The notes beneath the pieces are model-generated. The model did no database searches, had not been told where the DNA came from, and saw nothing but the letters and a program-made list of their open reading frames with translations. Shown in pieces: positions 35,383 through 44,523 of a DNA stretch of 64,000 nucleotides. The position numbers and the translations under genes were made by a program. The number at the start of each line of letters is the position of its first letter. The first letter of the stretch is position 1. The stretch is from Escherichia coli (GTDB lineage: Bacteria; Pseudomonadota; Gammaproteobacteria; Enterobacterales; Enterobacteriaceae), in the NCBI RefSeq assembly GCF_036503815.1, contig NZ_AP027764.1:2232001-2296000 (forward strand), written 5' to 3'.

Positions 35383-35817
35383 GGTATGCCGTCCTTTCGT
35401 TTTTTAGCACAGGTTAAGAGCCGTTCATATGAATAGTAGAGGCTCCCGGAAGAGGTAAACTGAACGACGTCTCTTGCTAAAACACAGCAACTCTCATGCC
35501 ATTTTATCGACGATGAGAACAACGTGCCCGGTGATACACCTTCAAAATTAAGCGTAGATGGCAAATGGAAAACTTGCCTGCACGGCTTTCTTAATTTCAA
35601 TGGCATATCAACAACTCATCCATAAAATTTGCATAATTAATGTAAAGACCAGGGTCGCCAGTAACGCATAATTCATTTGGCTGTAAGCGTGGTGTCATCT
35701 GCGTCAGGAAAATTAAACAGTTACTTTAAAAAATGAAAACGTAAAAAGGTTGGGTTTCGATGTATTGACGGGTAAACTTTGTCGCCCGCTAAACATTTGT
35801 TTAAGGAATGATTAATT
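35383..35817. other. Divergent control region between yeaG and mipA
   Basis: 435 bases without a gene. The left part holds the sigma-54 promoter of yeaG; the right ~200 bases hold the mipA promoter and leader, AT-rich with AAGGAATG before the GTG start of mipA. I saw no convincing small gene in it. Confidence 0.7.
35486..35501 (-). promoter_or_regulatory. Sigma-54 promoter of yeaG
   Basis: On the minus strand TGGCATGAGAGTTGCT matches the -24/-12 consensus TGGCACG-N4-TTGCW with correct GG/GC spacing and one mismatch in the -24 element. Transcription would begin about 90 bases before yeaG. Agrees with known NtrC-dependent expression of yeaGH. Confidence 0.82.
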
Positions 35818-36564
35818 GTGACCAAACTCAAACTTCTGGCACTTGGAGTGCTTATCGCAACGTCTGCAGGCGTAGCGCACGCTGAAGGTAAATTTTCCCT
35901 GGGCGCAGGCGTAGGTGTCGTTGAACACCCATATAAAGATTACGATACCGATGTTTACCCAGTACCGGTAATCAACTATGAAGGCGATAACTTCTGGTTC
36001 CGTGGCTTAGGTGGTGGTTACTACCTGTGGAATGACGCAACGGATAAACTTTCAATTACCGCTTACTGGTCGCCGCTTTACTTCAAAGCTAAAGACAGTG
36101 GCGATCACCAAATGCGTCACCTGGATGACCGTAAGAGCACCATGATGGCTGGTCTGTCTTATGCTCACTTTACCCAGTACGGTTACCTGCGTACCACCCT
36201 GGCTGGCGATACCCTGGATAACAGCAACGGCATCATCTGGGATATGGCCTGGTTGTATCGTTACACCAACGGCGGCCTGACCGTAACCCCGGGTATCGGT
36301 GTGCAGTGGAACAGCGAAAACCAGAACGAATACTATTATGGCGTATCGCGTAAAGAGTCTGCGCGCAGCGGTCTGCGCGGCTATAACCCGAATGACAGCT
36401 GGAGCCCTTACCTGGAGCTGAGTGCCAGCTACAACTTCCTCGGTGACTGGAGTGTTTACGGTACCGCGCGCTACACCCGTCTGTCTGATGAAGTTACTGA
36501 CAGCCCAATGGTGGATAAATCCTGGACTGGCCTGATTTCTACCGGGATCACCTACAAATTCTGA
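35818..36564 (+). CDS. mipA: MipA, MltA-interacting outer-membrane protein
   Basis: 248 residues from a GTG start after AAGGAATG. Cleavable signal peptide (cleavage near Ala22, AGVAHA-E). The rest is an OmpV/MipA-type beta-barrel with alternating aromatic strands and a C-terminal TYKF (final Phe), typical for BAM-dependent insertion. Scaffolds MltA and PBP1B in peptidoglycan synthesis; also implicated in drug sensitivity. Monocistronic, with a strong terminator. Confidence 0.95.
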   Translation: MTKLKLLALGVLIATSAGVAHAEGKFSLGAGVGVVEHPYKDYDTDVYPVPVINYEGDNFWFRGLGGGYYLWNDATDKLSITAYWSPLYFKAKDSGDHQMRHLDDRKSTMMAGLSYAHFTQYGYLRTTLAGDTLDNSNGIIWDMAWLYRYTNGGLTVTPGIGVQWNSENQNEYYYGVSRKESARSGLRGYNPNDSWSPYLELSASYNFLGDWSVYGTARYTRLSDEVTDSPMVDKSWTGLISTGITYKF

Positions 36565-36595
36565 TAATGCATCTTTCCAGGGCATTTTGTGCATA

Positions 36596-36620
36596 AAAAC
36601 AGGGCGTAACGCCCTGTTTT
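36596..36620 (+). terminator. mipA terminator
   Basis: Perfect 11-bp stem AAAACAGGGCG/CGCCCTGTTTT with a TAA loop, 31 bases after the stop. Canonical intrinsic terminator. Confidence 0.9.
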
Positions 36621-36653
36621 GCATTACGGTGGTGCAATACCTGGGAGGAAACA

Positions 36654-37508
36654 ATGCAACAAAAAATGATTCAATTTAGTGGCGATGTCTCACTGCCAGC
36701 CATAGGGCAGGGAACATGGTATATGGGCGAAGATGCCAGTCAGCGTAAAACAGAAGTTGCTGCACTACGCGCGGGCATTGAACTCGGTTTAACCCTCATT
36801 GATACCGCCGAAATGTATGCCGATGGCGGTGCCGAAAAAGTGGTTGGGGAAGCATTAATCGGTCTGCGTGAGAACGTCTTTCTCGTCTCTAAAGTCTATC
36901 CGTGGAATGCTGGCGGGCAAAAAGCGGTAAATGCATGCGAAGCCAGTTTACGCCGTCTCAATACTGATTATCTCGATCTCTACTTATTACACTGGTCTGG
37001 CAGTTTCGCTCTCGAAGAGACTGTCGCAGCGATGGAAAAATTGATCGCCCAGGGAAAAGTCCGCCGCTGGGGCGTTTCTAACCTTGATTATGCCGATATG
37101 CAGGAACTCTGGCAGCTGCCGGGGGGAAATCAGTGTGCCACTAATCAGGTGCTTTACCATCTCGGTTCACGAGGGATTGAGTACGATCTACTTCCCTGGT
37201 GCCAGAAACAGCAGATGCCGGTGATGGCTTACAGTCCATTAGCCCAGGCCGGGCGGTTGCGCAATGGACTGTTAAAAAATGCGGTAGTCAACGAAATTGC
37301 ACATGCTCACAATATCAGTGCGGCACAAGTATTGTTGGCGTGGGTAATCAGCCATCAGGGTGTGATGGCGATTCCAAAAGCGGCAACTGTCGCACATGTC
37401 CAACAAAATGCGGCTGTGCTTGAGGTTGAACTTTCGTCAGCGGAATTAGTTATGCTGGATAAAGCGTATCCGGCACCAAAAGGAAAAACTGCGCTGGATA
37501 TGGTGTGA
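36654..37508 (+). CDS. yeaE: YeaE, aldo-keto reductase (methylglyoxal reductase)
   Basis: 284 residues, (beta/alpha)8 aldo-keto reductase. Catalytic tetrad parts visible: LIDTAEMYADG (Asp, Tyr), VSKVYPWN (Lys) and LYLLHWSG (His). Reduces methylglyoxal and related carbonyls with NADPH in E. coli. GGGAGGAAACA precedes the ATG. Converges with yeaD across a palindrome. Confidence 0.94.
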   Translation: MQQKMIQFSGDVSLPAIGQGTWYMGEDASQRKTEVAALRAGIELGLTLIDTAEMYADGGAEKVVGEALIGLRENVFLVSKVYPWNAGGQKAVNACEASLRRLNTDYLDLYLLHWSGSFALEETVAAMEKLIAQGKVRRWGVSNLDYADMQELWQLPGGNQCATNQVLYHLGSRGIEYDLLPWCQKQQMPVMAYSPLAQAGRLRNGLLKNAVVNEIAHAHNISAAQVLLAWVISHQGVMAIPKAATVAHVQQNAAVLEVELSSAELVMLDKAYPAPKGKTALDMV

Positions 37509-37513
37509 TGTTA

Positions 37514-37553
37514 ATACGTGCCGGATGCATCGCACCCGGCACACAATATTAAC
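37514..37553. repeat. REP-like palindrome between yeaE and yeaD
   Basis: GTGCCGG and CCGGCAC (37520-37542 region) form the core, flanked by complementary TTAATA/AATATTAA-type bases, between convergent stop codons. Likely acts as bidirectional 3'-end structure. Confidence 0.6.
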
Positions 37554-37558
37554 GCAAA

Positions 37559-38443
37559 TTAACGTTTCGCAACGCGAATGGATTGCGCCAGATGTGCAGG
37601 TTTCTCTTTGGTGACTTTTTGCGTTTCTGAAGCGTATGCCGTTTCTACACAAACAAAGGTCTTGTAGCCATCATCCGGCATATCGCCCATGCTAACTGAA
37701 AGCGCCGGTCCTGGGTTCCAGCCTACAACGTTCAGATGATGCTGGTGGCCTACGGCGATAATACGATTCAGCGCTTCGTCATTAATTACGCTGCAATCTT
37801 GCGGATTCAGATACACGCGATCGGTACGGTCAGGGAAGGTCTGAATACCGTCGGTCAGTACATCTTCTTTCGCGTCATTTACTTTATCAATGAAGCGATC
37901 GCCTAGTCCACTGACGCTTACCTTAGCGATATCACCCACGTTAAAGTAGGTATGCAGAGCAGAGGTAGTTTCAAATTCGCCGTGTGCTTCAAGATCGATT
38001 TCACAGGCTTTACCTACGCGGAAATGCGCTAACAGCGTAAAGTCGTGCGGCCAGAATTTTTTCGTCTCTTCGCTTTGTGTCAATTCAAAAGTCAGCGCTA
38101 CACCATCAGCATCTTCACGATGTGATTTCAGCGTCCACGGCAGGTTGCGGGCAAAACCGTGCGCAGGCAGACCTTGTTGTACAGCCGGACCAAACCACGG
38201 CCAGCAAACCGGTATGCCACCGCGAATGGCGACGCCATTTTTGAACGGTGTGTTGTTACTCAACCACAGAACTTCTTCTTCACCCGCAGGTTTCCACGAG
38301 AGAAGGTGTGCGCCCTGTAATGCAAAAGAGGCTTTTACCTGGGGATGATCGACCACAATGAGGTCCAGTTCATCCAGTTTACGACGGGAGAGGACAGGGG
38401 AGATTTGTTCGATGACCGGAAGGGCAAAAATTTTCTTAATCAT
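37559..38443 (-). CDS. yeaD: YeaD, hexose-6-phosphate mutarotase-like epimerase
   Basis: 294 residues from MIKKIFALPV; seven upstream open codons rejected. Aldose 1-epimerase superfamily fold (galactose mutarotase-like), with conserved HGFARNLPW (catalytic His region), ALHTYFNVGD and WNPGP. K-12 YeaD is described as a glucose-6-phosphate 1-epimerase. It follows gapA in the same direction, separated by a terminator that can be partly read through, so glycolytic coupling is plausible. Confidence 0.94.
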   Translation of the reverse strand: MIKKIFALPVIEQISPVLSRRKLDELDLIVVDHPQVKASFALQGAHLLSWKPAGEEEVLWLSNNTPFKNGVAIRGGIPVCWPWFGPAVQQGLPAHGFARNLPWTLKSHREDADGVALTFELTQSEETKKFWPHDFTLLAHFRVGKACEIDLEAHGEFETTSALHTYFNVGDIAKVSVSGLGDRFIDKVNDAKEDVLTDGIQTFPDRTDRVYLNPQDCSVINDEALNRIIAVGHQHHLNVVGWNPGPALSVSMGDMPDDGYKTFVCVETAYASETQKVTKEKPAHLAQSIRVAKR

Positions 38444-38473
38444 GACGCAGTCCTTTAACTTCATTTTATCAGG

Positions 38474-38505
38474 TAAAAAAAAGAGCGACCGAAGTCGCTC
38501 TTTTT
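38474..38505 (-). terminator. gapA terminator
   Basis: Perfect 9-bp stem AAGAGCGAC/GTCGCTCTT with CGAA tetraloop (38481-38502), followed on the minus strand by a run of T (38474-38480). Strong intrinsic terminator after gapA, before yeaD. Confidence 0.92.
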
Positions 38506-38526
38506 AGATCACAGAGTCATCTCAAC

Positions 38527-39522
38527 TTATTTGGAGATGTGAGCGATCAGGTCCAGAACTTTGTTGGAGTAACCGGTTTCGTTGTCGTACCAGGATACCA
38601 GTTTCACGAAGTTGTCGTTCAGAGCGATACCCGCTTTAGCATCGAACACGGAAGTGCAAACTTCGCCGTTGAAATCGGTAGATACTACGTCATCTTCGGT
38701 GTAGCCCAGAACGCCTTTCATTTCGCCTTCAGCAGCAGCTTTAACGGCAGCTTTGATCTGCTCGTAAGTTGCAGCTTTTTCCAGACGAACGGTCAGGTCA
38801 ACTACGGATACGTTCGGGGTCGGAACGCGGAACGCCATACCAGTCAGTTTGCCATTCAGTTCTGGCAGTACTTTACCTACAGCTTTAGCAGCACCGGTAG
38901 AGGACGGGATGATGTTCTGGGAAGCACCACGGCCGCCGCGCCAGTCTTTGTGAGACGGGCCGTCAACGGTTTTCTGAGTAGCGGTAGTAGCGTGAACGGT
39001 GGTCATCAGACCTTCGATGATGCCGAAGTTATCGTTGATAACTTTAGCCAGCGGAGCCAGGCAGTTGGTGGTGCAGGAAGCGTTAGAAACGATGTCCTGA
39101 CCAGCATATTTGTCGAAGTTAGCGCCTTTAACGAACATCGGAGTGTTGTCTTTAGACGGACCAGTCATAACCACTTTTTTCGCACCAGCGGTGATGTGTT
39201 TACGAGCAGTTTCGTCAGTCAGGAACAGACCAGTTGCTTCAGCGACAACGTCAACACCAACTTCGTCCCATTTCAGGTTAGCCGGATCACGTTCAGCGGT
39301 AACACGGATTTTTTTACCGTTAACGATCAGATGACCGTCTTTCACTTCAACGGTACCGTCGAAACGGCCGTGAGTGGAGTCATATTTCAGCATGTATGCC
39401 ATGTAATCAGCGTCTAACAGGTCGTTGATTGCAACGATCTCGATGTCAGAACGTTTCTGAGCAGCACGGAAAACAATGCGACCGATACGGCCAAAACCGT
39501 TGATACCTACTTTGATAGTCAT
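38527..39522 (-). CDS. gapA: Glyceraldehyde-3-phosphate dehydrogenase A
   Basis: 331 residues from MTIKVGINGFGRIGR; three open upstream codons rejected. NAD-binding GxGxxG at the N terminus, catalytic Cys near 150 in SNASCTTNCLAP, and WYDNETGYS near the end. Glycolytic oxidation of glyceraldehyde-3-phosphate. Codon use is strongly biased toward major codons, as expected for a very highly expressed gene. A 341-base upstream region with a CRP site separates it from divergent msrB. Confidence 0.99.
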   Translation of the reverse strand: MTIKVGINGFGRIGRIVFRAAQKRSDIEIVAINDLLDADYMAYMLKYDSTHGRFDGTVEVKDGHLIVNGKKIRVTAERDPANLKWDEVGVDVVAEATGLFLTDETARKHITAGAKKVVMTGPSKDNTPMFVKGANFDKYAGQDIVSNASCTTNCLAPLAKVINDNFGIIEGLMTTVHATTATQKTVDGPSHKDWRGGRGASQNIIPSSTGAAKAVGKVLPELNGKLTGMAFRVPTPNVSVVDLTVRLEKAATYEQIKAAVKAAAEGEMKGVLGYTEDDVVSTDFNGEVCTSVFDAKAGIALNDNFVKLVSWYDNETGYSNKVLDLIAHISK

Positions 39523-39863
39523 ATATTCCACCAGCTATTTGTTAGTGAATAAAAGGTTGCCTGTAAAATTACAAAAACCTTACGCAGCGTCAAGCGGAAT
39601 CGTGTCAATCATTGCGACAAATCAATCCTGTGCCTAAGCATTATGCGACTGACTCGCCTCACTCTTCCTTTGGGCTTGAGACCACATGGGGTCGGCGCCC
39701 CGAATTTTAAAGGGCAATTACGATAAAAATGTGATTTTCATCACGATTTAGGTGCAGCCATTTCGTCGAGATCAAGTTTAGGACAAAATTTTGCCAGTTG
39801 GTGTTAATGTTTTGTTAGAATCAGTCACGTAATGTGAGCACGATTAAAGTGAGATGTGAGCAA
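39523..39863. other. Divergent control region gapA/msrB
   Basis: 341 bases without a gene. gapA in K-12 has several promoters here (sigma-70 and heat-shock types). I can read one good CRP site (39727-39749). A possible msrB promoter ends in TTAGAAT near 39818. No small gene or repeat seen. Confidence 0.7.
39727..39749. promoter_or_regulatory. CRP binding site in the gapA/msrB region
   Basis: AAATGTGATTTTCATCACGATTT contains TGTGA-N6-TCACG, one base from the consensus palindrome. About 205 bases upstream of gapA and 115 before msrB. CRP control of gapA is documented in K-12. Confidence 0.75.
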
Positions 39864-40277
39864 ATGGCTAATAAACCTTCGGCAGAAGAACTGAAAAAAA
39901 ATTTGTCCGAGATGCAGTTCTACGTGACGCAGAATCATGGGACAGAGCCGCCATTTACGGGTCGTTTACTGCATAACAAGCGTGACGGCGTATATCACTG
40001 TTTGATCTGCGATGCCCCGCTGTTTCATTCCCAAACCAAGTATGATTCCGGCTGTGGCTGGCCCAGTTTCTACGAACCGGTGAGTGAAGAATCCATTCGT
40101 TATATCAAAGACTTGTCACATGGAATGCAGCGCATAGAAATTCGTTGCGGTAACTGTGATGCCCATCTGGGGCATGTCTTCCCCGACGGGCCACAGCCAA
40201 CGGGTGAACGTTATTGTGTTAACTCAGCCTCTTTACGCTTTACCGATGGCGAAAACGGCGAAGAAATCAACGGTTGA
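39864..40277 (+). CDS. msrB: Methionine-R-sulfoxide reductase B
   Basis: 137 residues from [10 protein letters not shown]; ten open upstream codons (to 39834) rejected because AGATGTGAGC gives the better ribosome site. Zinc-binding CxxC pairs (CLICDAP, CGNCDAH) and catalytic Cys in RYCVNSASL, preceded by the GCGWPSF motif. Repairs protein-bound methionine-R-sulfoxide using thioredoxin. Followed by yeaC, 41 bases later. Confidence 0.96.
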
Positions 40278-40318
40278 AAAAACGATTCAGCAACTTATTC
40301 CACAGGAGCGGAAAAATT

Positions 40319-40591
40319 ATGAATCTTGATGACATTATCAACAGCATGACGCCTGAGGTATACCAGCGTTTGTCGACTGCTGTTGAACTGGGAAAATGGC
40401 CCGATGGTGTTGCGCTGACCGAGGAACAAAAAGAGAACTGCCTGCAATTGGTGATGCTTTGGCAAGCCCGCCATAATACCGAAGCTCAGCATATGACAAT
40501 TGACACAAATGGTCAGATGGTTATGAAGAGCAAACAACAGTTAAAAGAAGATTTTGGTATCTCAGCAAAGCCTATTGCCATGTTTAAGTAA
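40319..40591 (+). CDS. yeaC: YeaC, DUF1315 protein
   Basis: 90 residues from MNLDDIINSM after CACAGGAGCGG; longer frame rejected. Small soluble protein of family DUF1315 with a PEVYQRLSTAVELGKWPDG core; function unknown. Likely co-transcribed with msrB. A TCCCCTTT/AAAGGGGA hairpin (40600-40628) follows and may terminate both. Confidence 0.92.
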   Translation: MNLDDIINSMTPEVYQRLSTAVELGKWPDGVALTEEQKENCLQLVMLWQARHNTEAQHMTIDTNGQMVMKSKQQLKEDFGISAKPIAMFK

Positions 40592-40960
40592 GTGGTTTGT
40601 CCCCTTTTTGCCGCGGTTATAAAGGGGATAGCCAACAATAACCCCACGACTCATCTCAATTATCTCGCCCCGACCTGGCTAAGTCCCAGCCCGGTCTCTT
40701 GCAGTCGCGTTCACGCCTGAATGACTTCTCCTGAACTTAAGTCTCAGACCTATTTGGCCGGTAATCCCTCTCAAATTTGCTCATTTTGCGTTCCACCTTC
40801 CATCACCCTGTAACAGACCCAGCCATTTTCTGCGTAATTGTGATCTGACTTGTAAAACGCAGATTATTATCTGTGTTTTAAAGATTTAATGTTGACCTCA
40901 AAAATCATGTGGGTAAGTATGATGGCCATCTAAGCAAAACAAAACACAGAGGATGACGCA
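40592..40960. other. Intergenic control region upstream of ydjL
   Basis: 369 bases. Left end holds the msrB-yeaC hairpin. The middle 200 bases are pyrimidine-rich on the plus strand with no gene. The right end holds a palindrome (40854-40879), a TTGACC box (40892-40897) with a weak -10, and AGAGGATG before ydjL. Confidence 0.65.
40854..40879. promoter_or_regulatory. Candidate operator palindrome upstream of ydjL
   Basis: AAAACGCAGAT-TATT-ATCTGTGTTTT: 11-base arms with one mismatch. It lies just upstream of a TTGACC -35-like box (40892), where a regulator such as the DeoR-family YdjF could act. Binding is inferred, not known. Confidence 0.4.
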
Positions 40961-42037
40961 ATGAAAGCACTGGCTCGGTTTGGCAAAGCCTTTGGCGGCT
41001 ACAAGATGATCGATGTCCCACAACCCATTTGTGGCCCGGAAGATGTGGTGATTGAAATTAAAGCTGCGGCAATCTGCGGCGCAGACATGAAGCACTACAA
41101 TGTCGATAGCGGTTCTGATGAGTTTAACTCTATCCGCGGCCATGAGTTCGCAGGTTGTATTGCGCAGGTTGGTGAAAAAGTCAAAGACTGGAAAGTGGGG
41201 CAACGCGTCGTGTCGGATAACAGCGGTCACGTTTGCGGCGTTTGTCCGGCCTGTGAACAAGGTGATTTTCTGTGTTGTACAGAAAAAGTAAACCTTGGTC
41301 TGGATAACAATACGTGGGGCGGTGGTTTTTCCAAATATTGTCTGGTTCCTGGTGAAATTCTCAAAATTCATCGTCATGCGTTGTGGGAAATCCCTGATGG
41401 TGTTGATTATGAGGACGCAGCCGTACTTGACCCTATCTGCAATGCCTACAAATCCATCGCGCAGCAATCGAAATTCCTCCCTGGTCAGGATGTAGTCGTC
41501 ATCGGCACTGGCCCACTCGGGCTGTTCTCCGTACAAATGGCGCGGATTATGGGGGCGGTAAATATCGTCGTCGTTGGTCTACAAGAAGATGTGGCGGTCC
41601 GCTTCCCGGTTGCAAAAGAACTGGGTGCGACGGCTGTAGTAAATGGTTCTACCGAAGATGTGGTGGCGCGCTGCCAGCAAATTTGTGGCAAAGACAATCT
41701 GGGACTGGTGATTGAATGCTCCGGTGCCAATATCGCATTGAAACAAGCCATCGAAATGCTCCGCCCGAATGGGGAAGTGGTACGCGTTGGCATGGGCTTC
41801 AAACCTCTTGATTTCTCGATTAATGACATTACCGCCTGGAACAAAAGCATCATTGGGCATATGGCCTATGACTCCACCTCATGGCGTAACGCTATCAGGC
41901 TATTAGCCAGCGGCGCTATCAAAGTCAAACCGATGATCACGCATCGTATCGGCCTGTCGCAATGGCGCGAAGGGTTTGATGCGATGGTCGATAAAACTGC
42001 AATCAAAGTGATCATGACTTACGACTTTGATGAATAA
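40961..42037 (+). CDS. ydjL: YdjL, zinc-dependent alcohol/polyol dehydrogenase
   Basis: 358 residues, medium-chain dehydrogenase/reductase. Catalytic-zinc residues in CGADMKH and GHEFAG, structural-zinc cysteines in CGVCPACEQGDFLCC, and a Rossmann IGTGPLGLFSV. Sorbitol-dehydrogenase-like; substrate not established. First gene of ydjLKJIHG, with only 26 bases to ydjK. Confidence 0.93.
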   Translation: MKALARFGKAFGGYKMIDVPQPICGPEDVVIEIKAAAICGADMKHYNVDSGSDEFNSIRGHEFAGCIAQVGEKVKDWKVGQRVVSDNSGHVCGVCPACEQGDFLCCTEKVNLGLDNNTWGGGFSKYCLVPGEILKIHRHALWEIPDGVDYEDAAVLDPICNAYKSIAQQSKFLPGQDVVVIGTGPLGLFSVQMARIMGAVNIVVVGLQEDVAVRFPVAKELGATAVVNGSTEDVVARCQQICGKDNLGLVIECSGANIALKQAIEMLRPNGEVVRVGMGFKPLDFSINDITAWNKSIIGHMAYDSTSWRNAIRLLASGAIKVKPMITHRIGLSQWREGFDAMVDKTAIKVIMTYDFDE

Positions 42038-42063
42038 CTACTCTCCTGAAGGAACGTTATCGC

Positions 42064-43443
42064 ATGGAACAGATAACAAAACCGCATTGTGGTGCACGCC
42101 TGGATCGCTTACCGGATTGCCGCTGGCATTCGTCAATGTTTGCCATCGTCGCGTTTGGCTTGCTTGTCTGCTGGAGTAATGCCGTTGGTGGCTTGATCCT
42201 CGCGCAGCTGAAAGAGTTGGGCTGGACAGATAATTCCACCACTGCCACATTCTCAGCAATCACGACCGCCGGAATGTTTCTCGGTGCGCTGGTTGGCGGC
42301 ATCATCGGTGACAAAACCGGTCGCAGAAATGCGTTCATCCTCTATGAGGCCATTCATATTGCCTCGATGGTTGTCGGTGCTTTTTCACCGAATATGGATT
42401 TCCTTATTGCCTGCCGTTTTGTGATGGGCGTTGGGCTGGGAGCTTTACTGGTGACGCTGTTTGCTGGTTTCACCGAATATATGCCCGGTAGAAATCGCGG
42501 AACATGGTCCAGTCGGGTTTCCTTTATTGGCAACTGGTCATATCCGCTCTGTTCATTGATTGCGATGGGACTCACGCCGCTGATTAGTGCAGAGTGGAAC
42601 TGGCGAGTACAACTGCTTATCCCTGCAATATTGTCGCTTATCGCTACGGCGCTGGCCTGGCGCTACTTTCCTGAATCCCCGCGCTGGCTGGAATCGCGCG
42701 GACGGTATCAGGAAGCCGAGAAAGTCATGCGGAGTATAGAAGAAGGCGTCATACGCCAGACGGGTAAACCTTTGCCGCCCGTGGTTATTGCTGATGACGG
42801 TAAAGCGCCACAAGCGGTGCCGTATTCAGCCTTACTGACAGGAGTATTACTGAAACGCGTGATATTAGGTTCTTGTGTGCTGATTGCCATGAACGTTGTG
42901 CAGTACACACTAATAAACTGGTTGCCAACGATATTCATGACCCAGGGGATTAATTTAAAAGACTCGATTGTTTTAAATACCATGAGTATGTTTGGCGCGC
43001 CATTTGGTATTTTTATTGCCATGCTGGTGATGGATAAAATTCCGCGTAAAACAATGGGTGTGGGGCTATTAATCCTGATTGCGGTGCTCGGATATATCTA
43101 TTCACTGCAAACCAGTATGTTGCTCATAACGCTGATTGGTTTCTTCCTGATTACTTTCGTCTATATGTACGTTTGCTATGCCTCGGCAGTGTATGTCCCT
43201 GAGATCTGGCCGACAGAGGCCAAATTACGTGGCTCCGGTCTGGCGAATGCAGTAGGGCGAATCAGTGGTATTGCCGCACCTTATGCCGTTGCAGTGCTGC
43301 TCAGTAGTTATGGCGTAACGGGAGTCTTTATTCTTCTGGGGGCGGTTTCAATTATTGTCGCAATTGCTATCGCCACCATTGGAATAGAAACCAAAGGTGT
43401 CTCCGTTGAAAGTTTAAGTATTGATGCAGTAGTCAATAAATAA
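42064..43443 (+). CDS. ydjK: YdjK, MFS sugar-porter-type transporter
   Basis: 459 residues, twelve membrane helices. Sugar-porter hallmarks: GDKTGRRN between TM2 and TM3, PESPRWLESRGR after TM6, and PEIWPTEAKLRGSG. Proton symport of a carbohydrate or acid sugar is inferred. It shares its MEQ...ARLDRLP beginning and overall sequence with YdjE at the other end of the locus, so the two are paralogues. 16 bases from ydjJ. Confidence 0.93.
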   Translation: MEQITKPHCGARLDRLPDCRWHSSMFAIVAFGLLVCWSNAVGGLILAQLKELGWTDNSTTATFSAITTAGMFLGALVGGIIGDKTGRRNAFILYEAIHIASMVVGAFSPNMDFLIACRFVMGVGLGALLVTLFAGFTEYMPGRNRGTWSSRVSFIGNWSYPLCSLIAMGLTPLISAEWNWRVQLLIPAILSLIATALAWRYFPESPRWLESRGRYQEAEKVMRSIEEGVIRQTGKPLPPVVIADDGKAPQAVPYSALLTGVLLKRVILGSCVLIAMNVVQYTLINWLPTIFMTQGINLKDSIVLNTMSMFGAPFGIFIAMLVMDKIPRKTMGVGLLILIAVLGYIYSLQTSMLLITLIGFFLITFVYMYVCYASAVYVPEIWPTEAKLRGSGLANAVGRISGIAAPYAVAVLLSSYGVTGVFILLGAVSIIVAIAIATIGIETKGVSVESLSIDAVVNK

Positions 43444-43459
43444 TACTGGTGGATTCAAA

Positions 43460-44503
43460 ATGAAAAATTCAAAAGCAATATTGCAGGTGCCGGGCACAAT
43501 GAAAATTATTTCAGCAGAAATACCTGTGCCTAAAGAAGATGAAGTTTTGATTAAAGTAGAATATGTCGGTATTTGTGGTTCAGATGTACATGGTTTTGAA
43601 TCAGGCCCGTTTATTCCGCCTAAAGACCCAAATCAAGAAATTGGCCTGGGTCATGAATGCGCCGGGACGGTTGTGGCTGTGGGAAGCCGTGTGCGCAAAT
43701 TTAAAGCGGGGGATCGGGTAAATATCGAACCTGGCGTTCCTTGCGGTCACTGTCGTTACTGTCTGGAAGGCAAATATAACATCTGTCCGGACGTTGATTT
43801 TATGGCGACACAACCCAACTACCGCGGCGCATTAACGCACTATCTGTGTCATCCGGAGAGCTTTACTTACAAACTGCCCGACAATATGGACACGATGGAA
43901 GGGGCGCTGGTGGAGCCTGCCGCAGTCGGGATGCATGCCGCGATGCTGGCAGATGTTAAACCGGGTAAGAAGATAATTATTCTGGGAGCGGGTTGTATTG
44001 GTTTGATGACGTTGCAAGCATGCAAATGCCTGGGAGCTACGGATATTGCCGTCGTTGATGTACTGGAAAAACGTCTGACAATGGCGGAACAGCTCGGCGC
44101 GACAGTGGTTATTAACGGCGCAAAAGAAGACACTATTGCACGCTGTCAGCAATTTACCGAAGAAATGGGCGCAGATATTGTTTTCGAAACAGCGGGTTCT
44201 GCGGTCACCGTTAAACAGGCACCTTATCTGGTAATGCGCGGCGGTAAAATTATGATTGTTGGTACTGTACCGGGCGATTCGGCAATCAATTTCCTCAAAA
44301 TCAATCGCGAAGTCACTATCCAGACAGTATTCCGCTATGCCAATCGTTATCCGGTCACGATTGAAGCTATTTCCTCAGGGCGATTCGATGTGAAATCGAT
44401 GGTGACACATATTTACGATTATCAGGATGTACAACAGGCATTTGAAGAGTCGGTTAACAACAAACGCGACATTATTAAAGGCGTTATTAAAATTAGCGAT
44501 TAA
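43460..44503 (+). CDS. ydjJ: YdjJ, zinc-dependent alcohol/polyol dehydrogenase
   Basis: 347 residues, sorbitol dehydrogenase branch of the MDR family: CGSDVHGFE, GHECAG (catalytic zinc) and CGHCRYCLEGKYNIC (structural zinc), Rossmann LGAGCIGLMTL. Likely oxidises a polyol or sugar-alcohol intermediate with NAD+; exact substrate not known. Paired with YdjL in the same operon, 20 bases before ydjI. Confidence 0.93.
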   Translation: MKNSKAILQVPGTMKIISAEIPVPKEDEVLIKVEYVGICGSDVHGFESGPFIPPKDPNQEIGLGHECAGTVVAVGSRVRKFKAGDRVNIEPGVPCGHCRYCLEGKYNICPDVDFMATQPNYRGALTHYLCHPESFTYKLPDNMDTMEGALVEPAAVGMHAAMLADVKPGKKIIILGAGCIGLMTLQACKCLGATDIAVVDVLEKRLTMAEQLGATVVINGAKEDTIARCQQFTEEMGADIVFETAGSAVTVKQAPYLVMRGGKIMIVGTVPGDSAINFLKINREVTIQTVFRYANRYPVTIEAISSGRFDVKSMVTHIYDYQDVQQAFEESVNNKRDIIKGVIKISD

Positions 44504-44523
44504 TTAATACGGGAGAACAGAAT

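Noticed and set aside
38539..39417. 292-residue open frame antisense to gapA
   Set aside because: Shadow of the strongly biased codons of gapA; composition is low complexity (Ser, Val, Phe rich), with no start signal and no family resemblance.
40836..40852. TGTGATCTGACTTGTA as a CRP site before ydjL
   Set aside because: Left half-site is perfect but the right half does not match TCACA; not enough to call.
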